A stretch of DNA of 64,000 nucleotides from Natrinema gelatinilyticum (GTDB taxonomy: Archaea > Halobacteriota > Halobacteria > Halobacteriales > Natrialbaceae), in the NCBI RefSeq assembly GCF_024266705.1, contig NZ_CP100756.1, forward strand, positions 3,286,001 through 3,350,000, read 5' to 3'. A program made the position numbers and the translations under genes. Shown piece after piece: positions 43,105 to 52,357 of the stretch. The notes beneath the pieces are model-generated. The model saw only the letters and a program-made list of their open reading frames with translations, did not search any database and was not told the DNA's origin. Numbering within the stretch: the stretch's first letter is position 1; each line of letters begins with the position of its first letter.

Positions 43105-43389
43105 CTATTCGGGGAACTCTCTGATAATATCTTCGGGGAGGGCTTTGAGCGTCTGACCAGTGATATACCCTTCACTTTCGACCTTCAGTATGGCCTTCGC
43201 GTAACGTTCATCGTCGGGGAATTCAGAGATCACGACGTTGTCGTACGATCCCATCGTATAATATACGTCTTTGACCTCTCCCCCCTGCGACTCAACTATT
43301 TTGGCTCCGGCTTCGTCTCGATCGAGACTATCTTCGACGTTCTCAATCCCTTTTTGCGTCCAGTTTAACAGCGTGATGTACGTTGGCAT
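43105..43389 (-). CDS. GYD-domain protein
   Basis: 94 residues from ATG 43389. MPTYITLLNWTQKGIENVED, YYTMGSYDNVVISEFPDDER and the closing TLKALPEDIIREFPE match the GYD family, small ferredoxin-like-fold proteins with a Gly-Tyr/Ser-Asp motif, here GSYD. The longer open frame upstream passes through a degenerate Tat-signal sequence and is not part of this protein. Function is unknown. Confidence 0.88.
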   Translation of the reverse strand: MPTYITLLNWTQKGIENVEDSLDRDEAGAKIVESQGGEVKDVYYTMGSYDNVVISEFPDDERYAKAILKVESEGYITGQTLKALPEDIIREFPE

Positions 43390-43429
43390 TGCGTCGGCTC
43401 TTCCACCGTCAGACGGCATAAAACCCCAT

Positions 43430-43594
43430 CTGCTGCGTGTAGTCGGGTGGTTTCTTCTGCTACTCTTGCGCTGGCGCTGCTGGCGCTCAGTGCGAGTATT
43501 CCGGCGAGGCCCGCCCCGTGAAGTGCGGTTCGGCGCGTTGCCCGCAGCGGTTCGAAGTCCCATTCGCCGTCGCATCCGGTGGTTCGTTGCTCAT
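43430..43594 (-). pseudogene. Remnant of a Tat-exported protein N terminus
   Basis: Upstream of the GYD gene on the same strand, ATG 43594 opens with MSNEPPDATANGTSN. In another frame the DNA then reads ATRRTALHGAGLAGILALSA, continuing SSASA, a textbook twin-arginine signal peptide. The frames do not join and the downstream part has no recognisable mature domain. A TATA-like patch at about 43664-43672 is still in place. This looks like the decayed start of an exported protein. Confidence 0.4.
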
Positions 43595-43805
43595 GACTCG
43601 TGTCTCTCTGCGTATCTCACTGCAGCAGTTGGGACCGACTCGGACAACTCTTCACCCACAGTCCATATAAAAAGATGTATAAGTTCCGTTATAATCAATT
43701 AACACTTATATAATATGGATTTTATGCCGAACTCTCACTCATCAATCTACTCTATAGCTCCCGATACTGGGCGAACTGATCAGACATCTATCGGGGATGT
43801 TCCAT

Positions 43806-43936
43806 GCTGCATTCGCGCCCTGTATGCAGCACGTGCCGAATTAACATTCAGAGAAACTAATATAATCGTCATGCGAGACACAAAGGGTGCATGCAGCAGG
43901 TAGCCGCTGTTCGTTTCACGCCCTTAGTTGTGAAAC
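43806..43936. repeat. Cluster of small palindromes
   Basis: Two perfect 7-bp hairpins lie about 80 bases apart: GCTGCAT/ATGCAGC (43806-43812 and 43824-43830) and GTTTCAC/GTGAAAC (43913-43919 and 43930-43936). Both look like pieces I associate with haloarchaeal mobile-element flanks. The whole region 43620-44000 is AT-rich. They probably mark old insertion ends. Confidence 0.4.
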
Positions 43937-43973
43937 AGCCGTTCGGTAGGTGTGCGAACTGAACACAAGCCTC

Positions 43974-44701
43974 TCATTCTATCAAATATAAACCAGAAAC
44001 CCAGATTGAACGCCCCGCATGACGAGAAAGTAGCCCCTGTCGCAAGGGTAAATAGCTTACCCCCTCAATTCCCGTGTCGCGGTCGACAATCTGCTCGACA
44101 AATGAAGTGACCGCTTCGTTGAACGAGTCTGGTTCTTCCCAGAATGGACAGTGGCCACTTTCCAGGAACAGCAAACGTTCCGAGTTGGGAATCTAACTGT
44201 GCATCCACTCGCCCAGGTCACTGGGATAGACCGTACTCTGCTCGCCGTAGAGTAGAAGCATTGAGATGGGTATCTCAGAAACCACATCGCGGAGGGCACT
44301 CTCAGCTCCGTTCTTCATAATCGCCGTGCTACCGACGTTGGTGTCTTCATGGTCCCCGCGTACATTTCATCGATCCGTTCCGCTGAAGATGGGTCAGCAA
44401 ACATATCACTGATAAACTGTTTAGCGAAGGCAGGACGGTCGGAGTGGATGGTCCCGGCGAGCTCTTCCAATGCTTCGGGGGTGAATCCACCGAACACCGG
44501 ATGTTCCAGGTTTTCTTCCGAGAAGAGCATGGGATATTTGACACAGAACCTCTCTAATTGAGGGATACCATTTAGAGGTAACAATTCAGACAAATGGAGC
44601 TGAATATCCAATTTCATCCGCTCGTGTGGTGTCGCTTCTCGCTCCCCAGGTCCTAACTGAATTTCTGGTATAGGACCGTTGAGACTGGTGTATCCGACCA
44701 T
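43974..44701 (-). pseudogene. Truncated, frameshifted alpha/beta hydrolase
   Basis: The intact stretch begins VGYTSLNGPIPEIQLGPGER at 44701 and runs to about 44320, equivalent to the cap and middle of an alpha/beta hydrolase. After a frameshift come MLLLYGEQSTVYPSDLGEWM, a TAG stop near 44193, and then IPNSERLLFLESGHCPFWEE with the catalytic-histidine region (SGHCPFWEEP). The N-terminal half with the nucleophile is absent. The broken end faces the decayed IS630 element about 85 bases away, so loss by insertion or deletion is likely. Confidence 0.7.
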
Positions 44702-44789
44702 TGATACCTAGAACTCCATCTCCTCGTTTCTTCAAACTCTTATCTGAACAGCACCCCTAGAGGAGTCAATATCCGGTAGTGACCGTTAG

Positions 44790-45769
44790 AATTACCTGCC
44801 CATATATCGTAGCTATACACAATGGATCATCTCGACGAAATTTCTGTCGAAGAACTCCAGAATGCTCTTGCCAACGTTGAGGAAAGCAAGCCGACACAAC
44901 GGTTGTTAGCTGCAATTGCATACAAGAATGGTATCACGCAGACTGAACTCGCCGAGTGGTACGGCATTCAGCGACGGACAATTTATAGTTGGCTCAAGCG
45001 ACTCGACACCGACGAGCCACTTGAGCAGGCTGTAACTGATGCTCAGCGACCCGGGAGAAAGCGAAAGCTCTCAGAAAAAGAGCAACAAGAGTTCAAAGAA
45101 ACTGTCCACGAACCACCCGTGGAAGTTGGGTTTGACGCGTCGGCATGGACGCCGGCGCTTGTTCAGCAATATCTCGATGAGCGGTATGATGTCGAGTACT
45201 CGGTCCCGAGCTGTCGACGGTTGCTCAACGAAGCGGGATTGAGCTATCAAAAACCACGCCGACCAGCCGCCGAATCCAATGCTGACGAGCAAGAATCGTT
45301 CCGTGACGAACTCAAAAAAAGCGGTGGAAAATGGACGCCACAATAGTCTACATCGATCAAATCAAGAAATCCGTCCAAGTTGAGCCGCGTACCGCGTGGA
45401 AACCACGCGACACGCGGCCGTCCGTCAAATTACTCGGCCAACGCGACTGGATATCTCTCTTGGACGCGATCACGGAAAATGCTGATCGTTTTTCTCTCGA
45501 TTCGAAGAGTACGCTACCGCCGCCCACGCAAAGCACATCATTCTCGAGTTATGGAACGAATCGGAAGACTAATTCTGATCATCGAGCCAAATGGGGTGCC
45601 GTATTTTCAGGCGGCGGCGTACTCACCGGAGCGAACTCCGGTTACAGAATGTTGGAGGCAACTACAAGCAGCACTCAGCACCCGCTTCTTTAACTCACTC
45701 GACGACTTCACGACAGCGGCTGATACGGGTGTTGATCAAATCTCTATACCAAGAGTGAGTGATTACTTC
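44790..45769 (+). mobile_element. Decayed IS630-family insertion sequence
   Basis: A degenerate IS630-type transposase gene fills this span. Tentative ends are GAATTACC at 44790 and GATTACTTC at 45761-45769, whose reverse complement begins GAAGTAATC. TA dinucleotides on both outer sides (44788-44789 and 45770-45771) suit the TA target of the family. The boundaries are less certain than for the neighbouring element. Confidence 0.6.
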
Positions 45770-45772
45770 TAA
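44822..45772 (+). pseudogene. IS630-family transposase, degenerate
   Basis: The first half (44822-45346, 174 codons) is intact: an N-terminal helix-turn-helix (GITQTELAEWYGIQRRTIYS) and WTPALVQQYLDERYDVEYSV. At a run of seven A (45314-45320) a -1 shift joins the second half, MDATIVYIDQIKKSVQVEPR, with the first catalytic Asp in YIDQ. Further on the frame changes again and a segment is missing: the second catalytic Asp region reads IIEPNGVPYFQAAAYSPERT. The end SLDDFTTAADTGVDQISIPR is recognisable. The gene is inactive. Confidence 0.8.
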
Positions 45773-46017
45773 TGTCTTTGTGGACACATTCTCCGAATTC
45801 AGCACGCTATTTCTGTCACGTACCGAAGATTTCGACGCAGCCGGTGAGCCATACGAACCCGACCGCCACAACCGGCTTTACCGATGATGTACTGTAAATA
45901 CCATTTCCGTTGGTCTTCATATGAAGTACCACGGTGGCACGCCCCGAGGCACTCTCGCTATACTACTGTCGATGAGCGCAAACCACAGTGAGTAGTCGAG
46001 TCCGTTCTCACACTCTA

Positions 46018-47090
46018 TAGGGATCAGCACTCTGGTTCATATCTTCACGGTGCGTAGAGACGGGTATGACCGGATGGGGAAAGAAGCTGGCTGATGTCGA
46101 TGAGGAGCAGTTGCGCCAGCAACTGCGCACGGAAACTGATCCAAAGGCAGTCAAACGTCTGACCGTTGCACTGCTCTACGCCGATGGCTCTTCTCCATAC
46201 GAGATTGAACGTCTCCTTGGGATCCCCGCACAGACCGTTTACGACTGGATCGACACTGTCGCCGAGCGCGAGGGCGTCGCGCTCGGCGACCTCCCTCGTG
46301 GCGGGAGCCGTCCTCGCCTTACCGACGACCAGTGGGACGAACTGACGGCGACGCTTCAGGCGCCGCCGTCAGAAGCTGGCATCGACGCACCAGCCTGGAG
46401 ACCATCCCTCGTCCGTGAATACATCGCCGAGAACTTCGGCGTTAAGTATTCTCTCGCGCACATGTACCGCCTGATGAAAAAGGCCGGGCTGTCGGTCCAG
46501 ACAGCCCGGCCGATTCACTACCAGGCTGACCCAGAAGAACAGCGACGCTGGCGTGCGGAGTTCAAAAAAAGTGGCCGACGCTGAAGGCTGAAGGGTATCG
46601 AATCGTCGCCATCGACCAACACACGCAGAAAGTCGCAACCGAGCAAAAACCCGATTGGTTCCCGGTGAATTCGCGCCCGAGACTGCCGGTCTCGGGCGCT
46701 CGTGAGAAGGTGAACATGCTCGGAGCAGTCACCGACGACCGTGAGCGCTTTGTTGCTCTGACGTCGAATCGGTTCAACGCTGAAATCGCAAAGCACTTTC
46801 TTCGGGCGATACAGCACGAGTTCGGCAAGAAGCTCGCCATTGTCTTGGACAATGCGAGCTACTTCATCGCGAAGACGCTGAAGAAGCAGGCCGCCGCAGA
46901 CGGCCTGCTTCTGGAATTCTTGCCGGCGCATTCGCCGGAAATGAACCCGCTCGAAAACTGTTGGCGACAGCTCCGTGAGGGCCGAGCCAACCACCTCTTT
47001 CGAACACTCGATGACGTCAACGAATATCTCTCAATGGCTCTGCCAGCACTCAACTCACCGCAAATCTATGAGTATCTCTGCTAATCACTA
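46018..47090 (+). mobile_element. IS630-family insertion sequence, apparently complete
   Basis: The terminal inverted repeats are TAGGGATCAGCA at the left (46018-46029) and TGCTAATCACTA at the right (47079-47090), matching at 10 of 12 positions after reverse complement. The element is flanked by TA (46016-46017 and 47091-47092), the expected target duplication. It is 1073 bases long and carries one two-frame transposase gene. It lies about 250 bases from the decayed IS630 relative. Confidence 0.8.
46066..47084 (+). CDS. IS630-family transposase made by -1 frameshift
   Basis: The first frame (46066-46584) encodes an N-terminal DNA-binding part (SSPYEIERLLGIPAQTVYDW) and ends RAEFKKSGRR. At seven A (46564-46570) a -1 shift gives FKKKWPTLKAEGYRIVAIDQ, and the second frame runs to the TAA at 47082. 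The DDE residues are all present: VAIDQHTQ, IVLDNASYF and SPEMNPLENCW. Since the decayed neighbour has the same A7 at the same place, programmed frameshifting is likelier than mutation. The ends at 46018 and 47090 are intact. Confidence 0.85.
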
Positions 47091-47283
47091 TAGTCCACGA
47101 ACGATGCATTTTCGCCGAGGAACTCGCTGGGTGTGCGATCCCTCTTCGTGCAGGGTTCACCCGTGACGGACCCGCAGTCGGTATCGACCCGCTCGAAGCC
47201 GAATCGAAGAGTCGTGGACGCGGTGTGTAGTGTGTCCGGTTCTGTTACCGTACTCTCGAGCCGAGATGTCTGGCCGTTCAGAC

Positions 47284-47463
47284 CTAGTCGTGAGGCGACT
47301 CAGCGTCTTCTACCGCTCGAAATGAAGCCTCGGTACACGGGCAAGCGTTGTAGCCGCTCACCGATCGAATAGATCCGTCCACTGAGAGCCACACGACGGC
47401 TGCCTTTCCACAGCCTTCACAGATACCGATCGTCCGTCGCCGCTCCGCGTCTGACCCGATCAC
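47284..47463 (-). CDS. Small zinc-ribbon protein (59 residues)
   Basis: A GTG at 47463 opens a 59-codon frame with Cys15, Cys18, Cys41 and Cys43: GICEGCGKAAVVWLSVDG and YNACPCTEASFRAVEDA. This spacing is that of a zinc ribbon. The acidic C terminus ESPHD precedes a TAG. A stop lies shortly upstream in frame, so a longer N terminus is excluded unless the gene is truncated. Haloarchaea carry many such short zinc proteins. The rest of the 47094-48330 gap shows only possible debris. Confidence 0.5.
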   Translation of the reverse strand: MIGSDAERRRTIGICEGCGKAAVVWLSVDGSIRSVSGYNACPCTEASFRAVEDAESPHD

Positions 47464-47817
47464 ATCGAAAATTGTTTACGACCACTCCAATAGCTGTTTC
47501 CAATCGTCGTGAACCCGCCGTGACCACGAACTGACGTTCGATGTGTCAGATAGCAGGCCAGTGGGGAGGATTTCCGAGCTCGAATCTCGAGTACTGCTCT
47601 CTGAGATGAAACACGGAGGGTTGGCACGCGGATCCGTTCTTGTCCGACTTTCTTCCCACCGCACCGTCTGCAACAAATCTGACAGATATTCGATTGGGAG
47701 GTGAAGGCGTCGGACTGGGTCACAGCGTCAGCCTTCGCGAAAGCGAGGTGGTATTGCGGTCCGAGCGTCCGACGCCAGCCGTTGGCTCGGCTACCCCCGC
47801 TTCGATGGTATCGAGGA

Positions 47818-48195
47818 CTACCAGGAGAGTAACGAGGGCGAGATGAGTAGTGTGTAGGCGAGCCAGCGGCAGAGAGTATCGAGGCGAGAGAGACGACCGG
47901 CGATCGTCACATCGTCCGTTGATAGCCAACACTCCGGAGTGTATTTCCCGTCGACGAACGAGTAGCAGGCTCTCGCTACATCGATAGGGCCCGTTGGTCG
48001 AAACGGCGTCCATGTGCTGGACCACAGCGCGCAACGTATTTTCGAGTTGCTGGACCCAATCGCTCGTCTCCTCAAGGTCGGTAAGTCGTCGCTGAAAACC
48101 GGGCCGACGATGCCTCGTCCTGATCGTCTGCTCCCGGTATCCCATATTCGTACCCACCGTCGGTGCAGAAAGAAACGTCTGGTGGTGACTTGCAA
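47818..48195 (-). pseudogene. Possible frameshifted small protein gene
   Basis: In one frame the minus strand reads LEETSDWVQQLENTLRAVVQ and HMDAVSTNGPYRC. In the next it continues CYSFVDGKYTPECWLSTDDV. Joined, these look like a helical segment followed by a cysteine-bearing motif. No family is recognised and the call rests only on codon character, so it is tentative. Confidence 0.25.
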
Positions 48196-48330
48196 GGGGC
48201 AAAGCGAGACGCGTCGGTGATGGAACTGCGGCGCCCGCCCCCCGGAAACAGCGGCTTCGAGTCGCTGTGGGTATCGACCGGCCGGTCAACTCACCCTCGA
48301 GACTGTCCTTCGCCCTTCCCGGTGACGGTC

Positions 48331-48540
48331 TTAGCGTTGGTCCGGGTCGATGGCTTTTAACTCGTGCCAGATTCCGATCAGTATGCCGAAAAGAAGGAGC
48401 GCGAGGAGCGACAGGCCGACAGTTTCGACCCACCCGCTGGTCCCGGCGACGAGAAAGCCCCCGAACCACGCGAGGATCAGAGTACCAAGGCTACCGAACG
48501 CGACGAGCAGTAACAGAAGTCGATCGGAGAGTTCACTCAC
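48331..48540 (-). CDS. Small two-transmembrane protein
   Basis: 69 residues from GTG 48540. Two hydrophobic helices (about 7-32 and 37-57) are separated by a short loop (AGTSGWVET), and the tail is WHELKAIDPDQR. The frame continues upstream but loses membrane or acidic character there, so the GTG is preferred. Function is unknown. Confidence 0.6.
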   Translation of the reverse strand: MSELSDRLLLLLVAFGSLGTLILAWFGGFLVAGTSGWVETVGLSLLALLLFGILIGIWHELKAIDPDQR

Positions 48541-48840
48541 GTGCGAGGAGTGGTTCCCGTCTATAATAAGCGGCAAGCCTGAACTGGCTCGTCTGGGGCC
48601 GCTTTTCCACCCCGCCAACGAGAGCTCGCCCGTCGGATTGGAACGCACATCTCGCCTTCCGCTCGCCGTACGGCCTTCGAGTATCGGGTCCCGGGTCCGG
48701 ATCGAACACGAGCCGAGAAGCGATCGTCTCGGTTCGCGCACACTGGATCGCGGATTCGTGGACGAGCAACGGTTCACAGACATAGCAGATACAATACATT
48801 ACCGATGGGATCAAATATGTGCGTAAACAATAGATCGGGT

Positions 48841-49236
48841 ATGAGCCGAACAGAAATTGCGGACGATGCATCGGTGCTGGTCGAACGAACCGCCGGATTG
48901 ACGGCGGTTCTCGGCGTGTTCGTCATGGTATCGGCGGTCGTTTTCACCATTACTGACTATATGGGTATTCACAACGTCGTCGTCGGTGCTCTAGTCGCGG
49001 TTCTCGCCGCATATCACGCCTATCGAATCGGCGAAAACCGATCGCCAAGCGTCGTTATCGCCGGAGTACTCGCGTTGCTCGGGATCTGGATCGTGGCCTC
49101 CCCGTTCATCTTCGGTATTGAACGCGAACTGGTAATCGGGATCAACAGTCTCGCCGGTGCGATCATCGCGATTCTGTCGCTCGTCGGTGCCTACGGAAGC
49201 GTCCGGACGTCGAATACGACCGCCTCGAGTACGTAA
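48841..49236 (+). CDS. SPW-repeat membrane protein
   Basis: 131 residues from ATG 48841, with four hydrophobic helices. The helix VIAGVLALLGIWIVASPFIF contains the W-x-x-x-S-P-F variant of the SPW motif, and the first half has a weaker matching unit. This fits a duplicated SPW-repeat domain as found in small archaeal and bacterial membrane proteins. The role is unknown. An upstream in-frame ATG at 48805 is less likely. Confidence 0.75.
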   Translation: MSRTEIADDASVLVERTAGLTAVLGVFVMVSAVVFTITDYMGIHNVVVGALVAVLAAYHAYRIGENRSPSVVIAGVLALLGIWIVASPFIFGIERELVIGINSLAGAIIAILSLVGAYGSVRTSNTTASST

Positions 49237-49433
49237 CCCAAGTAATACAGCGCTCGCTCTTTTCGCGGCGCGCCATTTTCGGACAGGTGTGGTGGCGTCG
49301 GCCGAGACGCGAGGAACCGGACCATCAGTGCAGCTTCGGCTTACAGTCCGGAACTTGTGTGTCGCGTGGTTTTTCGTTCCAATCGTGACGTCGGTCGGCG
49401 ACGGTAGGCCTCGATGGTCGGACCTGTGCGGAC

Positions 49434-49692
49434 TCAAGCGATGGAGAACACACCGATCGTGACGAGTATGAACGCGGTTTTCAGACAGACGCCGACGACG
49501 ACCCTTGCCCCGAACGCCGCCCCCTAGATGCCGAACTGAAACGGGATCGAGCGCTTGACCGTTCTGATTATCAACGAAACGAGGCTTTCCAGGCGCGGCG
49601 TGATCACCGCATTTTCGGGCGTCAGCACGCGCGAGAGGACCTCGCCGACCAACACGGAGACGAGCGATGGCACGTCGATCAGTTCGATTCGA
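49434..49692 (-). pseudogene. Interrupted membrane protein fragment
   Basis: Reading on the minus strand gives VPSLVSVLVGEVLSRVLTPE, later LIIRTVKRSIPFQFGI, then a TAG at 49526-49524, followed in frame by GAAFGARVVVGVCLKTAFIL and VTIGVFSIA before a real stop. The continuity of hydrophobic sequence across the stop suggests a membrane protein gene that has been broken. The N terminus is also missing. No family is assigned. Confidence 0.4.
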
Positions 49693-49807
49693 ACAGGAAA
49701 TGATCATCGGATCGCAGGTCGCCGTCCGCCGTCGCCGACGAATCCCCGTCGTATACGCGACTAGAACATTCCGGCAGCTTTTTTTGCTCCCCGTCGTCCG
49801 CGTACCC

Positions 49808-50401
49808 ATGAGCGACAGCGACGTCCACGTAGCTGCGATCTGTGGTAGTCTCCGGGACGGAAGTCACACCCGGACCGCACTCAAGCACGCACTCTCGGCC
49901 GCCGAACGGACCGGGGCGACCACCGAACTGCTCGACCTCCGGGAGTACGAACTACCGATCTTCGACGCTGACCGCGACCGCACGAACGCGGGTGACGCCG
50001 AACTACTGGCGACTCGCGTCCGCGAGGCCGACACGATCATTCTCGGGTCGCCGATGTACCACGGCTCGTACGCTTCGCCGCTGAAAACTGCACTCGACTA
50101 CTGTGGATTCGACGAGTTCGAGGAGAAGACTGTCGGCTTGCTGGCCGTCTCGGGCGGATCGTTCCCCGTGACGGCACTCGAGCACATGCGGTCGGTTGCT
50201 CGGGCACTGAACGCGTGGGTCATTCCGCACGAGGCGGCGATTCCGAGCGCGAGTACAGCGTTCGAAGACGGCGAGTTCGTCGATTCGAGTCTCGAGACGC
50301 GCGTAACGACGCTGGGCCGACGGGCCGTGCAATACGCGGCTATCGAGCCTGATCCGGCTTCCTTCGAGAGCAATCAGAACGTCGGCGCAGAAGGAAAATA
50401 A
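49808..50401 (+). CDS. NADPH-dependent FMN reductase family protein
   Basis: 197 residues from ATG 49808. The flavodoxin-like fold starts VAAICGSLRDGSHTRTALKH, the FMN phosphate loop. LGSPMYHGSYASPLKTALDY is the second FMN-binding loop, and LLAVSGGSFPVTALEHMRSV completes the site. Members reduce quinones, azo compounds or chromate with NAD(P)H. The longer open frame to 49667 lacks family similarity. Confidence 0.9.
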   Translation: MSDSDVHVAAICGSLRDGSHTRTALKHALSAAERTGATTELLDLREYELPIFDADRDRTNAGDAELLATRVREADTIILGSPMYHGSYASPLKTALDYCGFDEFEEKTVGLLAVSGGSFPVTALEHMRSVARALNAWVIPHEAAIPSASTAFEDGEFVDSSLETRVTTLGRRAVQYAAIEPDPASFESNQNVGAEGK

Positions 50402-50428
50402 CCGTTCACGGGATATCGAGGCGATGCC

Positions 50429-51073
50429 TCAAGAGGCAAGAAGCCGTTGAAACCGACGCTGGTGTGCGAGGAACGCGAAGAGTCCAAAGACGAGGCCGCC
50501 GATTTGTAGGGCGACGATCCGGATGGAGACCGTCGTACCGACCAGCGTGATCGGTGGTGATGACAGGCTCCACGAGGTGAACCAGGCTGTAACGAGCAGT
50601 ATCGACGCACCCATCGCCATCAGTAGGGCAGGCACCACGGGCGTGAACGATGTCTTGCAGCTCGATCGCAGGCGAAAGACGTGCCGTTCGAAAATGAACT
50701 GTGTAGTGAGAATACCGGTCAAGACGGCCGTTCCGATGACAATTCCGAGCCGGTCGCCGACCAACTCAGCCACGAGCAGCCAGAGGACCCATCCGGTGGT
50801 GAGAACGAGTGCTGCACCGAGGCGCCGTGGTTCCAGGAGGTCGCCGAGGTCGCTCACTGTCGCACCGAAGACACCTGAGCGGAGCAACGACCCGCAGAAG
50901 AGTACACCGAGTCCTGCGAGCGCTGTCGACGTCGTTCGCGAGTCGACGACGAGACCGAACCAGATACCGACAGCGAGCGTTTCGACCGCCGCGGCCGAGA
51001 GGGCGGCGGTAACGCCGACGACGCGCCGTCGCGCCGTCTGACCAAGAACCTCAGGCTGGCGCAGAACGCTCAT
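50429..51073 (-). CDS. Conserved membrane protein, six predicted helices
   Basis: 214 residues with a basic N terminus (RQPEVLGQTARRRVVG) and about six membrane segments, among them ALAGLGVLFCGSLLRSGVFG, TTGWVLWLLVAELVGDRLGI and a last helix before HQRRFQRLLAS. It is read convergently with the FMN reductase gene. A TATAAT patch near 51111-51122 inside a small palindrome could be its promoter. No family is recognised. Confidence 0.7.
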   Translation of the reverse strand: MSVLRQPEVLGQTARRRVVGVTAALSAAAVETLAVGIWFGLVVDSRTTSTALAGLGVLFCGSLLRSGVFGATVSDLGDLLEPRRLGAALVLTTGWVLWLLVAELVGDRLGIVIGTAVLTGILTTQFIFERHVFRLRSSCKTSFTPVVPALLMAMGASILLVTAWFTSWSLSSPPITLVGTTVSIRIVALQIGGLVFGLFAFLAHQRRFQRLLAS

Positions 51074-51577
51074 ACTCTATCACGTTGCGGCGGTATGCCT
51101 TTCGTTATGGTAGCCATTATACCATGATAGAGCAGAAATTGTGGCCAGTATACCTCTCGAGACGGAAATCGCCGATCGTGATTCCTTTACTGAATGAAAC
51201 AGTTGTCGTGTACGCCACTAAGGTAGCCTGAGCCGAAACAGTCTCGGCCGTCTGCGTCGGTCACGCTGCTCGAGATTGGAATCGTATTCGATACCAGATG
51301 TGTTTCAGGCCGGTGGAACGATCGCCACCATTCAGGTACTGCCTCGACGCAAAAAACGAGTTCAAACAGTCTTCTCGAGTCCGTAGGACCATTCGTGACC
51401 CGAAAGTCGATGGTTCGAAAACGGGTTTGACGGATCGGTATCAGGCTTCAAACCGGGAGGTGACGAACAGTGTGAACGTTTCCTGAACGATTAGCCGACG
51501 AATAACGCGGCGCGGAAGTCCCACCTCGACGGAAACAGTGGATAGAACTATGTGCGGTGGTGTGGTCGTGGCGGATT
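51074..51577. other. Intergenic stretch with a small palindrome
   Basis: No convincing gene is seen in about 500 bases. ATGGTA and TACCAT arms around 51107-51126 form a short palindrome in the likely promoter of the minus-strand membrane gene. The remainder shows nothing recognisable. Confidence 0.4.
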
Positions 51578-52129
51578 ATGCCTGAGACAGACCAACAGGA
51601 CGAGACGCTGTCCGAGCTTATCGTTAAAGAGGCGGTCAACAAGGGAATGGATTCGCCGATGCGCGATTCCATTCTCGAGGCCGTCGAAGAGGCTGACGGC
51701 TCGAGATCCAGCGGTCAGATTCCACTTGCAGGGGCGCTGTTAGGCTTGGGTGCGGCCGTCGGGTTTCTCGTGGGTCGGCAGTCACATGAATTCGAAGCGA
51801 CCCCGATCGAGGAGATTGAGGAGCCCGATATCATCGAAGACGTCCGAGAGACGGCCGAGGAGGCGACCACGTCGACAGCGACACCCGACGAGGTGGAAGT
51901 AGAATCCCAATCGCGGCGACTGCCTAAACTGTTGCTCGCACTGGGTGTTCTGGCCGGGGCAGCGTTTCTCCGACGACGACTCTCCGGCGGCGAAGAGGAG
52001 GAATGGGAACCGATCGAAGAGTTCGAGCCGGCGACGGGCGAGGAAGCTGGGGACGAACTGACCGAGGAGAGCGTCGAGGAATCCGAGGAAATGGAAGGGG
52101 AAGAACTGGAGGACGAGACCGAGGAATAA
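51578..52129 (+). CDS. Acidic protein with two short membrane segments
   Basis: 183 residues. Residues 1-45 are polar, and LAGALLGLGAAVGFLVGRQ (about 50-68) is a glycine-rich helix. An acidic linker and a second helix LLLALGVLAGAAFLRRRL (about 115-132) follow, ending in a strongly acidic glutamate-rich tail. Both helices would leave the tails on one side of the membrane. Similar proteins are common in haloarchaea, without known function. Confidence 0.7.
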   Translation: MPETDQQDETLSELIVKEAVNKGMDSPMRDSILEAVEEADGSRSSGQIPLAGALLGLGAAVGFLVGRQSHEFEATPIEEIEEPDIIEDVRETAEEATTSTATPDEVEVESQSRRLPKLLLALGVLAGAAFLRRRLSGGEEEEWEPIEEFEPATGEEAGDELTEESVEESEEMEGEELEDETEE

Positions 52130-52357
52130 GCGGACGCAACCGGCCGGAGACGATCGACTCGTGTGTGCCCGAGCGCTTTCACACATAAGGCCGTGGTTCA
52201 TCGAGACAGGGCCGCTTGTAACACGTTCTACTGATTCAGTCGCGCAGGGAGCTCGACGATCGCGTCTTCGAAAGATTCACGTCGCGTTCGTGGGAAATCG
52301 TTCAAGACGTCGCGCTGACGAAGGAGCTAAGGGAGCGACGCAAACACTGTCAACGCA

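Noticed and set aside
43715..43903. 62-codon plus-strand open frame after an AT-rich promoter-like patch
   Set aside because: It contains one of the palindromes of the debris region and shows no motif; translation is unlike haloarchaeal proteins. It was left out of the gene list.
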